A stretch of 22,593 bases of DNA from JBOHSA01 sp050732995 (GCA_050732995.1 JBOHSA010000044.1:1-22593); one strand, 5' to 3'; shown: positions 1 through 8,042, counted from the stretch's first letter. Notes: a model not told the origin generated them from the sequence alone. Made by a program: numbers and translations.

Positions 1-278
1 GGGAGAGGCGGCGTGAACGCGGGCTCGCCCGGCGGGTCCGCCACGGCGAGCACGGGCCGGGCGGCGTCCGCCCGCACCGGCGGCGGGGGGGGTGGCGCAT
101 CCACCGCGCGGACGATGCCGATCACCCGGCGGCGGCGCACGGGAACGACCACCCGGGCGCCCGGCACGACCGCCCCGGCGAGGGCGGGCGGAATGAGGTA
201 CGTGTAGCCCCGGGCGACCGGGAGCGGGAGAACGACTTCGGCGAAGCGGAGAGGAGGGGCCGCTGTGCCCGCCGTCAT
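1..278 (-). CDS. priA: Primosomal protein N' (PriA), N-terminal fragment; runs off the window
   Basis: Only the first 92 codons are inside the window; the rest lies beyond base 1. After a short lead the protein reads FAEVVLPLPVARGYTYLIPP, then PGARVVVPVRRRRVIGIV. This is the pattern of the PriA N-terminal 3'-DNA-end-binding domain (a 'lPv.r.f.Y.vP..l.pG.rV.VpfgrR.v.GiV' layout). In the family, PriA is the superfamily 2 helicase that recognises stalled forks and reloads the replisome. The helicase motifs and zinc-binding cysteines would lie outside the window. The ATG (276-278) overlaps the TGA of the upstream epimerase gene as ATGA, so translation is probably coupled. It is the last visible gene of the leftward operon. 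The identification rests on this one domain. Confidence 0.8.
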   Translation of the reverse strand, partial: MTAGTAAPPLRFAEVVLPLPVARGYTYLIPPALAGAVVPGARVVVPVRRRRVIGIVRAVDAPPPPPPVRADAARPVLAVADPPGEPAFTPPL

Positions 279-1294
279 CGCCGCCGGACGCCCAGCCCCG
301 GCTCATCCGGGAGCCGGATCTGCCCGGCGTCGATCGTGGCGCCCGTGAACGGGTCGTTGGCCGTGAGCGCGGCACCGTCCAGATCCGCCGCGTCGACCAG
401 CGGCGTGAAATGCGCGGCCGCCGTGATGCCGAGCGACGACTCGATCATACAGCCCACCATCACGAGCATCCCGTGGGCGCGGGCCGTCGCGATCATGCGC
501 AGCGCTTCGCGCAACGACCCGCACTTGGCCAGCTTGATGTTGATCCCATCGGCCGCGGCGGCAACGCGCGGGATATCCGCCGCCACCAGGCAGCTCTCGT
601 CCACCACCACCGGCATGTCGGCCTCGCGCCGCACGGCGGCGATCCCGTCGAGGTCCTCGGGCGGCAGCGGCTGCTCGAGCAGCTCCACGCCGTAGTCGCG
701 CAGCACCGGCAGCATCTGCCGAGCGCGCGTCACCGTCCAGCCCGCGTTGGCGTCTACGCGGATCGGCTTGTCGGTCGCGTCGCGGATGGTACGGAGGATC
801 TCCTCGTCGCGCTCCGTCCCGAGCTTGATCTTGAGGATCGGATAGGCCTCAGCCTCGAGGACCTTGGCGCGCAGCCGCTCGGGCGTGTCAAGTCCGATCG
901 TAAAGGAAGAGACGGGCGCTTTACGGGGATCGAGGCCCCAGAGCCGGTAGAGCGGCTGGCCGAGGCGCTTGCCCACGAGGTCGTGCAGGGCGGCCGAGAG
1001 CGCCGCGCGCGCCGCGCCGTTCTTCGGCACCACCTGGGAGAACCGGGCTTCGGCCGCCTCCAGCGCGAAGGGATCCTCCGGGAGGTGCGGCTCGAGCCGG
1101 CGCAACGCGTCCAGCACGGTGTCGGCCGTCTCGCCGTAGTAAGCCGACGGATCCGCTTCGCCCCAGCCTTCCAGCCCGTCACCGTCGGTCAGGCGCACCC
1201 ACACAACCCGGTAATCGCTCGAGCCGCCGCGAGCGATGACGAACGGATGCCGGGTTGTCAGGGTGATGACGTCGGTGGCCAGCCTCACAGCCAT
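275..1294 (-). CDS. Dipeptide epimerase, enolase superfamily (L-Ala-D/L-Glu epimerase type)
   Basis: A 339-residue member of the mandelate racemase/muconate-lactonising subgroup. An N-terminal capping domain is followed by a TIM barrel. The barrel shows the KxK acid/base pair (K155-I-K157), metal ligands D181 (RVDANAGW), E207 (LLEQPL) and D232 (VVDES), and the opposite-face base K254 (INIKLAKCG). A C-terminal D-L-D (304-306) matches the motif that holds the substrate alpha-ammonium group in Ala-Glu epimerases. The expected role is epimerising L-Ala-D-Glu or related dipeptides from murein turnover in the cytoplasm; exact specificity cannot be read from sequence. The ATG at 1294 is chosen because the protein then begins close to the first conserved strand and overlaps corA by only 10 bp. 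A GTG at 1312 is the alternative. It ends in an ATGA overlap with priA. Confidence 0.85.
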   Translation of the reverse strand: MAVRLATDVITLTTRHPFVIARGGSSDYRVVWVRLTDGDGLEGWGEADPSAYYGETADTVLDALRRLEPHLPEDPFALEAAEARFSQVVPKNGAARAALSAALHDLVGKRLGQPLYRLWGLDPRKAPVSSFTIGLDTPERLRAKVLEAEAYPILKIKLGTERDEEILRTIRDATDKPIRVDANAGWTVTRARQMLPVLRDYGVELLEQPLPPEDLDGIAAVRREADMPVVVDESCLVAADIPRVAAAADGINIKLAKCGSLREALRMIATARAHGMLVMVGCMIESSLGITAAAHFTPLVDAADLDGAALTANDPFTGATIDAGQIRLPDEPGLGVRRR

Positions 1295-2301
1295 TTGTTC
1301 TTGTGGAGCCACCAGAGCATGACCGCGGACACGGCCGCCATGCTGCCAAGCGCCCAGTAGAAGCCGAGGGGATGATCGGCGAGCGGCAGCCGGTTGAAGT
1401 TCATGCCGTAAATGCCGCCCACCACAATCAGCGGCAGGGCGATCGTCGACACGATCGACAGTTGCTTCATCACCTTGTTCATCCGGTTCGAGGTTTGGGA
1501 GAGGTATGTCTCGAGCACGCCCGCGAGCAGGTCGCGCGTCGTGTCCAGCGACTCGGTGATCCGGATGGAATGGTCGTATACGTCCCGGTAGTACAGCTGC
1601 GTCTCGGATCGGATGTAGGTGCAGGGCCGGTTGGTGAGGATGTTCAGCACTTCGCGCAGCGGCCCGATGTGGCGGCGGAATCCGAAGACCGCCCGCTTCG
1701 CCTTGAAGATCTCGTGGATCAGGGTCTCATCGAACGCCTCGAACAGCTTCTGTTCGAGGCCGTCCACCAGCTGATTGAGCTGCTCCACCAGCGGGAAGTA
1801 GGCGTCCACCGCCTGGTCGATGATGCTGTGCATAGTGGCCTCGGCGCCCCGCGCGAGCAAATCGGGGTTGCGCGCCAATCGCTCCCGCACCACGCCGCAG
1901 CTGTGCGACGGGATGGCGTGCACGGTGACGAGGAAGTTCTTGCCGAGGAAGAAGTACAGGTTGACGGTCTCAAGGTCGAAGGGGTCAGGCGTGCCTTCGT
2001 CGAACCGGATCCCCGCCATCACCACGAAGACGTAGCGGTCGTACTCCTCGAGCTTGACGCGGGTGCCGGGCGACAGCGTGTCTTCGACGGCCAGGGGGTG
2101 GAACTGGAACACCTTCTCGAGCAGCGCGTGTTGGTGCATGCTGGTGCTGTCGATGTCCACCCATAACTCGCCTTCACCCGCCTGCACGATCTCCTTGATG
2201 CGCATGGGGGCGAGGTCGTGCTCCAGCGTGCCGTCGGGGCGCCGGTAGAGGCTGACGGGCCAGTGCTTGGAGGCCTGGGGTTGCGCGGCAGTCGCGGTCA
2301 C
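1285..2301 (-). CDS. corA: CorA-family magnesium/cobalt transporter
   Basis: A 338-residue inner-membrane channel subunit. A large cytoplasmic N-terminal domain rich in charged helices (for example HSIIDQAVDAYFPLVEQLNQ) leads through a long helix into two C-terminal membrane segments. Between them sits the signature GMN (residues 299-301, in GIYGMNF), the selectivity loop of CorA pentamers. The chain ends in a short basic tail (LHKNKWL), as is usual in the family. The open frame extends upstream, but the extra residues are an Arg/Pro-rich shadow of the HDAC gene, so the GTG at 2301 is chosen. A TATACT hexamer lies exactly 6 nt before that GTG, suggesting its own leaderless or very short-leader promoter. 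It lies 17 bp after the HDAC-fold gene and overlaps the epimerase gene by 10 bp. Confidence 0.9.
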   Translation of the reverse strand: MTATAAQPQASKHWPVSLYRRPDGTLEHDLAPMRIKEIVQAGEGELWVDIDSTSMHQHALLEKVFQFHPLAVEDTLSPGTRVKLEEYDRYVFVVMAGIRFDEGTPDPFDLETVNLYFFLGKNFLVTVHAIPSHSCGVVRERLARNPDLLARGAEATMHSIIDQAVDAYFPLVEQLNQLVDGLEQKLFEAFDETLIHEIFKAKRAVFGFRRHIGPLREVLNILTNRPCTYIRSETQLYYRDVYDHSIRITESLDTTRDLLAGVLETYLSQTSNRMNKVMKQLSIVSTIALPLIVVGGIYGMNFNRLPLADHPLGFYWALGSMAAVSAVMLWWLHKNKWL

Positions 2302-2307
2302 AGCTGT

Positions 2308-2313
2308 AGTATA
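2308..2313 (-). promoter_or_regulatory. Candidate -10 element of corA (leaderless-type)
   Basis: On the minus strand TATACT is followed by exactly 6 nt and then the corA GTG. A start site 6-7 nt below the -10 would fall on or next to the start codon. No convincing -35 is seen. The spacing equals that upstream of the gene starting at 4055. Confidence 0.45.
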
Positions 2314-2318
2314 CCGGC

Positions 2319-3239
2319 TCAGGCCAGGGCGCGCACGTGCGCGCGCGCGCCGGCGGCGAGCAGGTCGAGCCGATAGCCGCCCTCGAGCAGACCGACGACG
2401 GGCGCGGGGCGGACGAGCCCGCGGAACTCCACGGTCCACTCCGCCAGGTCATCCGGCTCCAGGGTGAAGCCGCCGAGCGGATCGCCGGCCAGCGAGTCGA
2501 ACCCCGCGGAGATGAGCAGGAGGTCGGGCCGAAAGCCCGCGAGCGCCTCCCGCACCGCGGCGCGGAGGTCACCCACGTAGGTCCTCCGGGGGAGGCCCGG
2601 CGGCCGGGGCACATTGAACACATTCCCCACGCCCCGCTCGTCCGCCGCGCCGGTGCCCGGATACCAAGGGTACTGGTGCAAGGACACAAACCGGATCGAG
2701 GGATCCGCCTCGACCAGCGCCTGGGTCCCGTTGCCGTGGTGCACGTCCCAGTCCACGATCAGCACCCGCTCGCAGCCGAGGTGACGAGCGTGGCGCGCGG
2801 CGATCACGACATTGTTGAGCAGGCAGAACCCCATCGCCCGCTCGGCGAGGGCGTGGTGCCCCGGAGGGCGGGTCGCGCCGAACGCGGTACGTTCTCCGCC
2901 CCCCCTCCCCGACGCGAGGACCCGCTCCACCGCCGTGATCGCCACGCCGGCGGACGCCAGCGCCGCCTCCCAGCTCCGCGGGCCCATGATGGTGTCGGGA
3001 TCGAGGGCGCCGCCGCCGACCTGCGCCGTGTCCTCAAGCGCGTCCAGGTAGCGCGGGGAATGCACTCGCTCGAGCGCGCCCCGGTCGGCCGGCCGCGCCT
3101 CCACCCACGTCACCTGATCGCGCAGCGCCGGTTCCCGCAGCCCCGCGAGCACGGCCTCGATCCGCTCGGGGCGCTCCGGATGCCCCATGCCGGCGTTGTG
3201 GTGACGGCAGGCGGGGTTGAACGTGACCGTGGTCGTCAC
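2319..3239 (-). CDS. Histone-deacetylase-superfamily zinc hydrolase (class II / AcuC-APAH-like)
   Basis: A 306-residue arginase/deacetylase-fold protein with the full HDAC motif set. It has HPERPER (20-26), RPPGHH with the charge-relay pair H128-H129, GFCLLNNV, and DWDVHHGNGTQ supplying zinc ligands D165 and H167. GFDSLAGDPLGG supplies the third ligand, D248, and EGGY carries the catalytic-type Y289. Bacterial relatives remove acyl groups from lysines or polyamines, or open small amides, so the real substrate is unknown. The chosen GTG at 3239 lies 2 nt after the stop of the small membrane protein gene; frame further upstream is an Arg/Pro-rich shadow. It is probably cotranscribed with the three small genes before it, including the ubiquitin-like protein. 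Confidence 0.85.
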   Translation of the reverse strand: MTTTVTFNPACRHHNAGMGHPERPERIEAVLAGLREPALRDQVTWVEARPADRGALERVHSPRYLDALEDTAQVGGGALDPDTIMGPRSWEAALASAGVAITAVERVLASGRGGGERTAFGATRPPGHHALAERAMGFCLLNNVVIAARHARHLGCERVLIVDWDVHHGNGTQALVEADPSIRFVSLHQYPWYPGTGAADERGVGNVFNVPRPPGLPRRTYVGDLRAAVREALAGFRPDLLLISAGFDSLAGDPLGGFTLEPDDLAEWTVEFRGLVRPAPVVGLLEGGYRLDLLAAGARAHVRALA

Positions 3240-3241
3240 AA

Positions 3242-3514
3242 TCAGTTTTGGAAGTGGCGGCTCTGCAGCAGGTCCCGGATTCGCTCGACCTCCGCCCGCA
3301 TCTCCCGGCGCACCGCCTCGAGCTCGGCGATCGTGCGGCGGTGCCGCCGCCAGAACACGACCACTGCCGCGGCACCGGCACCGCACACGCCCCCGAGGGC
3401 GACGAGCAGGGGCCGGTGGAGCTCCAGGCCGCCGAACACGAGGAGCACCGCGTCGAGCAGCAGGAACCCGACCGCCACGGTGGTGAGGGTCCTGCTGGGC
3501 CGGAGCCGCTTCAC
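3242..3514 (-). CDS. Small two-helix membrane protein with C-terminal coiled coil, unknown function
   Basis: About 90 residues. A short basic N-terminus (VKRLRPSRT) is followed by one hydrophobic helix (VAVGFLLLDAVLLVFGGLEL), a short loop, and a second (LLVALGGVCGAGAAAVVVFW). A cluster of basic residues (RRHRR) follows, then a charged heptad-like helix (IAELEAVRREMRAEVERIRD) likely to form a coiled coil on the cytoplasmic side. I do not recognise the family. The GTG start overlaps the stop of the ubiquitin-like gene as GTGA; another GTG lies one codon upstream (3517). The gene ends 2 nt before the HDAC-fold gene. The coupling suggests a membrane anchor or scaffold for its neighbours, which is inference only. 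Confidence 0.65.
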   Translation of the reverse strand: MKRLRPSRTLTTVAVGFLLLDAVLLVFGGLELHRPLLVALGGVCGAGAAAVVVFWRRHRRTIAELEAVRREMRAEVERIRDLLQSRHFQN

Positions 3515-3783
3515 CACACCGGGCGGCGCCAGGCCGGCAGGACAATGAAGGCGCTGTTGGCCCGCGCCCCCAGGGTACCGAGCGTGACGGACTCGTCCAT
3601 CACCTGCGCCCCGCGGAACTTCACAATGTAGTCGTCGGGCGTCACCCGCCGCTTCAGGGCCTGCTCCAGCGCCTGGCGCTTCAGGGCGCCGACCGTGGTC
3701 GCTGGATCGACCGCGAGGAACACCTGGTCCCACACGTCGGTCACCATCACCCGAACGGCGAACCGCTCGCCGACCGTGGTCAT
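3511..3783 (-). CDS. Small ubiquitin-like beta-grasp protein
   Basis: Ninety residues laid out like a ubiquitin fold. There is a first strand (VRVMVTD), a second strand (VFLAVDP) and a helix opened by a threonine (TVGALKRQALEQALKR). Next come a strand carrying the ubiquitin-like 'v.f.G..v.d..tL..l' pattern (YIVKFRGAQVMDESVTLGTL) and a final strand (SAFIVLP). The order and spacing match ubiquitin and the bacterial YukD/EsaB proteins. The C-terminus is RRPVW, with no di-glycine, so conjugation of the mature form is unlikely without processing. I saw no E1-, E2- or JAB-like gene in the window. The ATG overlaps the stop of the upstream small gene as ATGA, and its own stop overlaps the next GTG. 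The fold call is by pattern only; function is unknown. Confidence 0.65.
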   Translation of the reverse strand: MTTVGERFAVRVMVTDVWDQVFLAVDPATTVGALKRQALEQALKRRVTPDDYIVKFRGAQVMDESVTLGTLGARANSAFIVLPAWRRPVW

Positions 3784-4055
3784 ACCACCTCCACGCTCGA
3801 CGCCAGGGGCAACGTGGAGAAAAAGCGGTCCAGCGGCTGATCGAAAAAGAGGGTCGACGCCCGCACCCGGGTCTTCCCATCGACTTCCACCGTGCTGATC
3901 GCGATTTCCTCTCCCCCTTGCCCGCACAGGACGAGGAACCCCGGGCCCTCCTTCTCGGGGAACGCGCTGGCGTGGGGTACCCGCTCGGCGAAGAACGCCT
4001 TCGCCCGCTCGAGCACCTCCTGGGGGGGCAGAGCAACCGTCACCGTATGGGTCAT
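3780..4055 (-). CDS. Small conserved-looking protein of unknown function (91 aa), operon leader gene
   Basis: A soluble 91-residue protein I do not recognise. It opens with an amphipathic pattern (VALPPQEVLERAKAFFAERV) reminiscent of the first strand and helices of SRPBCC/START-like small-ligand or lipid-binding folds. It continues with predicted strands (GFLVLCGQ, EEIAISTVEV, KTRVRASTLF) and a last helix (PLDRFFSTLP). The resemblance is weak and based on secondary-structure pattern alone. The ATG at 4055 is preceded at 6 nt by TATCTT, so the operon probably starts here with almost no leader. The stop overlaps the ubiquitin-like gene (ATGA), implying coordinated synthesis. Confidence 0.6.
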   Translation of the reverse strand: MTHTVTVALPPQEVLERAKAFFAERVPHASAFPEKEGPGFLVLCGQGGEEIAISTVEVDGKTRVRASTLFFDQPLDRFFSTLPLASSVEVV

Positions 4056-4061
4056 CGGCCA

Positions 4062-4067
4062 AAGATA
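4062..4067 (-). promoter_or_regulatory. Candidate -10 element for the ubiquitin-like/HDAC operon
   Basis: TATCTT on the minus strand lies 6 nt before the ATG at 4055. A weak -35-like CTGCCA sits about 18 bp further upstream. The geometry predicts a leaderless or near-leaderless transcript. Confidence 0.45.
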
Positions 4068-4083
4068 GGCTCCAGACGATCAG

Positions 4084-4104
4084 GCTGGCAGAGCCTTTGC
4101 CAGC
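4084..4104. repeat. 7-bp inverted repeat upstream of the 4055 operon promoter
   Basis: GCTGGCA (4084-4090) and TGCCAGC (4098-4104) are perfect inverted arms around a 7-nt spacer. The repeat sits at the -35 side of the predicted promoter of the gene starting at 4055. It could be an operator, or a weak hairpin at random. Confidence 0.35.
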
Positions 4105-4227
4105 GTGAGCGCCCGCTCTGCCGGATCGGCAAACTTCGATTGCCCGAGGACCGGCACGCAGGTTGCTTAGCCCGGCAGCGAGGGGTTAAGCGCCTCGGGG
4201 AGTGCTCAAACAGACCGAATCCAAGGA

Positions 4228-4485
4228 TTGGGAGGTCAGATCTCGGTCGAAGGCAACGTGCTCACGATCGCCGGCTCGAAGCAGCAGCAGGCCGAAGAGC
4301 GGACCGAGCGGGTGCATCGCTATGAGCGCAGCTACGGGGCGTTCGAGCGGGCGTTGACGCTCCCCGAGACGGTCGACGCCAACGGCATCAAGGCGGCCTA
4401 CGCGCACGGGGTGTTGACGGTCACCCTGCCCAAGGTCGAGAAGGCCACGCCGCGACAGATTCAGGTGGAAGTGGCGAAGGCCTAG
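4228..4485 (+). pseudogene. 5'-truncated small heat-shock protein (Hsp20/alpha-crystallin domain remnant)
   Basis: The frame reads ISVEGNVLTIAGSKQQ, then YERSYGAFERALTLPETVDA, then IKAAYAHGVLTVTLPK and PRQIQVEVAKA. This is the latter two thirds of an alpha-crystallin domain with the usual A-x-x-x-G-V-L motif and tail. About 55-65 residues normally before it (the N-terminal arm and the first strands with the 'aDlPG' turn) are missing. Upstream in-frame codons back to a TAG at 4168 show no Hsp20 similarity. The first possible start is TTG at 4228, without a clear Shine-Dalgarno. It is most likely a decayed gene; a short functional protein cannot be excluded. It converges on the receiver-like gene, with a hairpin between them. 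Confidence 0.65.
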
Positions 4486-4503
4486 TCGGAGCGTCGTAGT
4501 CGG

Positions 4504-4530
4504 AGCGGCCCCGGGGGACGCGGGGCCGCT
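4504..4530. terminator. Hairpin between convergent genes
   Basis: A perfect 10-bp GC-rich stem (AGCGGCCCCG, 4504-4513; CGGGGCCGCT, 4521-4530) closes a 7-nt loop between the Hsp20 remnant and the receiver-like gene. There is no strong T tract on either side, so it may act as a weak or bidirectional terminator. Confidence 0.5.
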
Positions 4531-4532
4531 TG

Positions 4533-4841
4533 TCACTTGCGCCGCCCGAGGAGCTCCCGTAACCGCTCTTCCACCTGCGAGTTCGGCACCGCCACCGCCC
4601 CCGCCTCCCGCGCCGCCCGCAGCTCCTCCGGCCGCACGTGCGCACCGAACGCCAGCACGGCGATCCCTCGCCCGACGAGGGTTCGGACGCGAGCTGCGCT
4701 GTCGGCCGCGCCGAGCTCGACCACCGCGACGTCGCACGGGGCGTCCTCATCGGCTATCTCCGCGCCGGCTGCCTGGGCCACCGCGGCGAGCTTGGCGCGG
4801 AAGAACAGGTCCCGCGTCGAGACGCACACGCGCTTAGGCAT
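4533..4841 (-). CDS. Receiver-like (CheY-fold) protein lacking the phosphoacceptor aspartate
   Basis: A 102-residue protein with an alternating strand/helix layout typical of response-regulator receiver domains: RVCVST, a helix, CDVAVVELG, a helix, GIAVLAFG, PEELRAAREAGA and VAVPNSQVEERLRELL. Where a true receiver has Asp at the end of the third strand, this one has E42 (VAVVELG). The conserved lysine and its proline near the fifth strand are not evident. It therefore looks like a pseudo-receiver that is not switched by phosphotransfer. The ATG at 4841 overlaps the end of the zincin gene by 8 bp; the frame upstream of it is shadow. No output domain is present. Role unknown. Confidence 0.6.
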   Translation of the reverse strand: MPKRVCVSTRDLFFRAKLAAVAQAAGAEIADEDAPCDVAVVELGAADSAARVRTLVGRGIAVLAFGAHVRPEELRAAREAGAVAVPNSQVEERLRELLGRRK

Positions 4842-5532
4842 CGAGCGGCTCCACGGTGACGACGGCTTCCCGCACCTTGGGCCGGCGCCAGAAATCAAGC
4901 AGGGACGCGCGGCGCGGGACGACGAGGACGGCCTGGCCCGGCGGTGGCTCGTCCAGCCCGTCGAGCACCAGAAACAGCGGGGGAGACGCCCCGGGCGGCG
5001 GCGTCACCCGATATCGCCGCCCATGCCACGTGACTTCCACCGCCGTTCGCAGCCCGCTGCTCGGGGCCTGCTCGACGAAGACGTCGTCGTCCACCTTGTA
5101 CACGCCGTCCGCAACCCGCTCGCCGGAGCGGTAAAACGCGGGGTCGAACCGCTCCCCCTCGTGCCGGGTGAAGTTCTGCTCCGTCGCCCAATCGAAGGCC
5201 TCCAGCGCGCCCACGCTGGCCCGCCACTCGAGATGGTGCCGCAGCTCGTGGGTGAGCGTCTCCCACGCCTCCTCCCGCCAGTCGAACTCGCCTTCGCTCA
5301 GCCGGGCGAGCGCCTGGAACGAGCCGTGATACAGCACGACCCGGGACTGGAGATCCGTCCCGCTATCGCTCCATTCCATCGGGATGCACTCGCCCAGCGT
5401 GTAGATCTCGGCGCGGACGGGATGGGGCACGGTCTTCGGGCTGACCTCGACCGCGAGGATCCCGTCGAGGTAGGTGGGGGGGACTTCCTGCAGGAGCCGC
5501 TGGACGAGCTGCTGGAAATCATCGAGCCGCAT
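4834..5532 (-). CDS. Putative zincin metallopeptidase (HExxH protein)
   Basis: A 232-residue soluble protein whose key motif is THELRHHLEW, an HExxH zinc site (H95, E96, H99) followed by another His and by E102. This resembles the minimal zincin-like family with 'HEl.HH'. The N-terminal half contains RVVLYHGSFQALAR, a common lead-in to such sites, where VLYHGSF stands for the usual 'i.LY...f' strand. The C-terminal part (about residues 125-232) is strand- and proline-rich without a recognised motif. No signal peptide is seen, so it is probably cytoplasmic. It lies 12 bp after glyQS and overlaps the receiver-like gene by 8 bp. Substrate unknown; the peptidase assignment rests on the HExxH motif. 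Confidence 0.6.
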   Translation of the reverse strand: MRLDDFQQLVQRLLQEVPPTYLDGILAVEVSPKTVPHPVRAEIYTLGECIPMEWSDSGTDLQSRVVLYHGSFQALARLSEGEFDWREEAWETLTHELRHHLEWRASVGALEAFDWATEQNFTRHEGERFDPAFYRSGERVADGVYKVDDDVFVEQAPSSGLRTAVEVTWHGRRYRVTPPPGASPPLFLVLDGLDEPPPGQAVLVVPRRASLLDFWRRPKVREAVVTVEPLDA

Positions 5533-5544
5533 GGGTAACCGCGG

Positions 5545-6882
<1,338 letters not shown>

Positions 6883-6892
6883 AAGAGGCGGG

Positions 6893-6921
6893 AAGATAGG
6901 AACCCGCTAGGGGCGGGGCAA
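6893..6921 (-). promoter_or_regulatory. Candidate sigma-70-type promoter of glyQS
   Basis: On the minus strand TTGCCC (6916-6921), a 17-bp spacer and TATCTT (6893-6898) end 10 nt before the glyQS ATG. The -35 lies inside the last codons of the glycerate kinase gene. The predicted leader is only a few nucleotides. Confidence 0.5.
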
Positions 6922-7989
6922 CCCGACGGCCTCGCGCGTCGCTTGCTCGGCGAGCGCCGCGATGCCGGGGGCGTCGAGCAGCCGGCCTCCGGCATCGACG
7001 AGATGCAAGCCGACCATGTCGCGCACCGTTCCCGCGATCACCACCACTTTCTTGCGCGCCGCCTGGGCCCGGCGCACCACCTCTCCCGGTGCCTTGCCGG
7101 CCAGCGAGGTCCGATCGAAGATCCCTTCACCGGTCAGCACCAGGTCCGCCTTGGCGAGCGCCGCGTCGAACCCCACACGCTCCAGCACCCACTCGGCCCC
7201 GGGCATCAGTCCGGCCCGGGCGAAGAACACGAGCCCCGCCCCCAAACCGCCAGCCGCACCCCCGGCGGGCAGCGTGGCGAGGTCGGGACGCCCGTGCTCA
7301 CCGAACAACCGGCCCAACCGCTCGAGACCAGCGGCCAGCCGGTCCACGTCCTGCGGCGACGCCCCCTTTTGGGGTCCGAACACCGGTGCCGCGCCGTCCG
7401 AGCCGACCAGCTGAGTCGTCACATCCGCCAGCGCGATCACCCGCGCCGCCGGCGACCACCCCTGGTCCATGGTCGCGAGATCGACCAACGCCCCACCACC
7501 CTCGGCCACGGGCTCGCCAGCCGCATCCCGGAAGGTCCACCCCAGACCCCGCGCCGCCCCGACCCCGCCGTCCACCGTGCTGGTGCCGCCCAGGCCGACG
7601 ATCACCGTCTTGGCGCCCCGCTCCCCCGCCTCCCAGATCAGCTCGCCCACGCCGCGGGAAGTCGTGATCAGTGGACGACGTTCTGCGGGCTTGAGAAGCG
7701 CCAGGCCGCAGGCGGCGGCGCTCTCCAGAATCGCGGTCTCGGGATCGAGCCAGCCCAGCTCCGCTGCAACAGGCTTCCCGAGCGGCCCGGTCACCCGGAC
7801 CCGTTCACGTAGGGACCCAGGTTGCAGTACGGCGTCCAGCAGCCCGTCCCCGCCATCAGCCACGGGACAGCCGAGCACGGTGGCGTCCGGCAAGACACGT
7901 CGCACGCCCACTGCTAGTGCATCGGCGACCCGGCGCGGGCTGAACGTGCCCTTAAAGGAGGCTGGAGCGGCCAGAACCGTAAATGTCAT
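6907..7989 (-). CDS. Glycerate 2-kinase (GlxK/GarK family)
   Basis: A 360-residue member of the type-1 glycerate kinase family, which phosphorylates D-glycerate (to 2-phosphoglycerate in characterised members). Recognisable blocks are APASFKGTFSP at the N-terminus, PVADGGDGLLDAVL and LGGTSTVDGGVGAARGLGW. A central DVTTQLVGSDGAAPVFGPQKGA (about residues 189-210) and LVLTGEGIFDRTSLAGKAPG in the C-terminal half complete the set. The length matches the family (about 375). The ATG at 7989 has no clear Shine-Dalgarno and lies inside the first of three 19-bp tandem repeats, so its expression may depend on whatever binds there. It is the first gene of the leftward run into glyQS. A metabolic partner is not adjacent, although a D-2-hydroxyacid dehydrogenase lies further along at 14138-15223. 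Confidence 0.92.
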   Translation of the reverse strand: MTFTVLAAPASFKGTFSPRRVADALAVGVRRVLPDATVLGCPVADGGDGLLDAVLQPGSLRERVRVTGPLGKPVAAELGWLDPETAILESAAACGLALLKPAERRPLITTSRGVGELIWEAGERGAKTVIVGLGGTSTVDGGVGAARGLGWTFRDAAGEPVAEGGGALVDLATMDQGWSPAARVIALADVTTQLVGSDGAAPVFGPQKGASPQDVDRLAAGLERLGRLFGEHGRPDLATLPAGGAAGGLGAGLVFFARAGLMPGAEWVLERVGFDAALAKADLVLTGEGIFDRTSLAGKAPGEVVRRAQAARKKVVVIAGTVRDMVGLHLVDAGGRLLDAPGIAALAEQATREAVGLPRP

Positions 7990-8042
7990 GCAGAACGCTC
8001 GAATTCATGCATTATGCTCGTATTCATGCATTATGCTAGGGT
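7986..8042. repeat. Three tandem 19-bp repeats in the divergent control region
   Basis: Units start at 7986, 8005 and 8024, each opening TCATGCA. The second and third share 16 of 19 positions and the first and second share 15. Units 2 and 3 contain the small palindrome GCAT-A-ATGC (seen on the minus strand). The glycerate kinase start codon lies in unit 1. The array is 54-110 bp upstream of the sigma-54 -24 element on the plus strand, a typical distance for activator sites. An operator role is inference. Confidence 0.7.

Noticed and set aside
3242..4036. Extending the small membrane protein upstream to 264 codons
   Set aside because: The extra residues are an Arg/Ser/Pro-rich shadow of the two upstream small genes; the GTGA junction gives a natural start.
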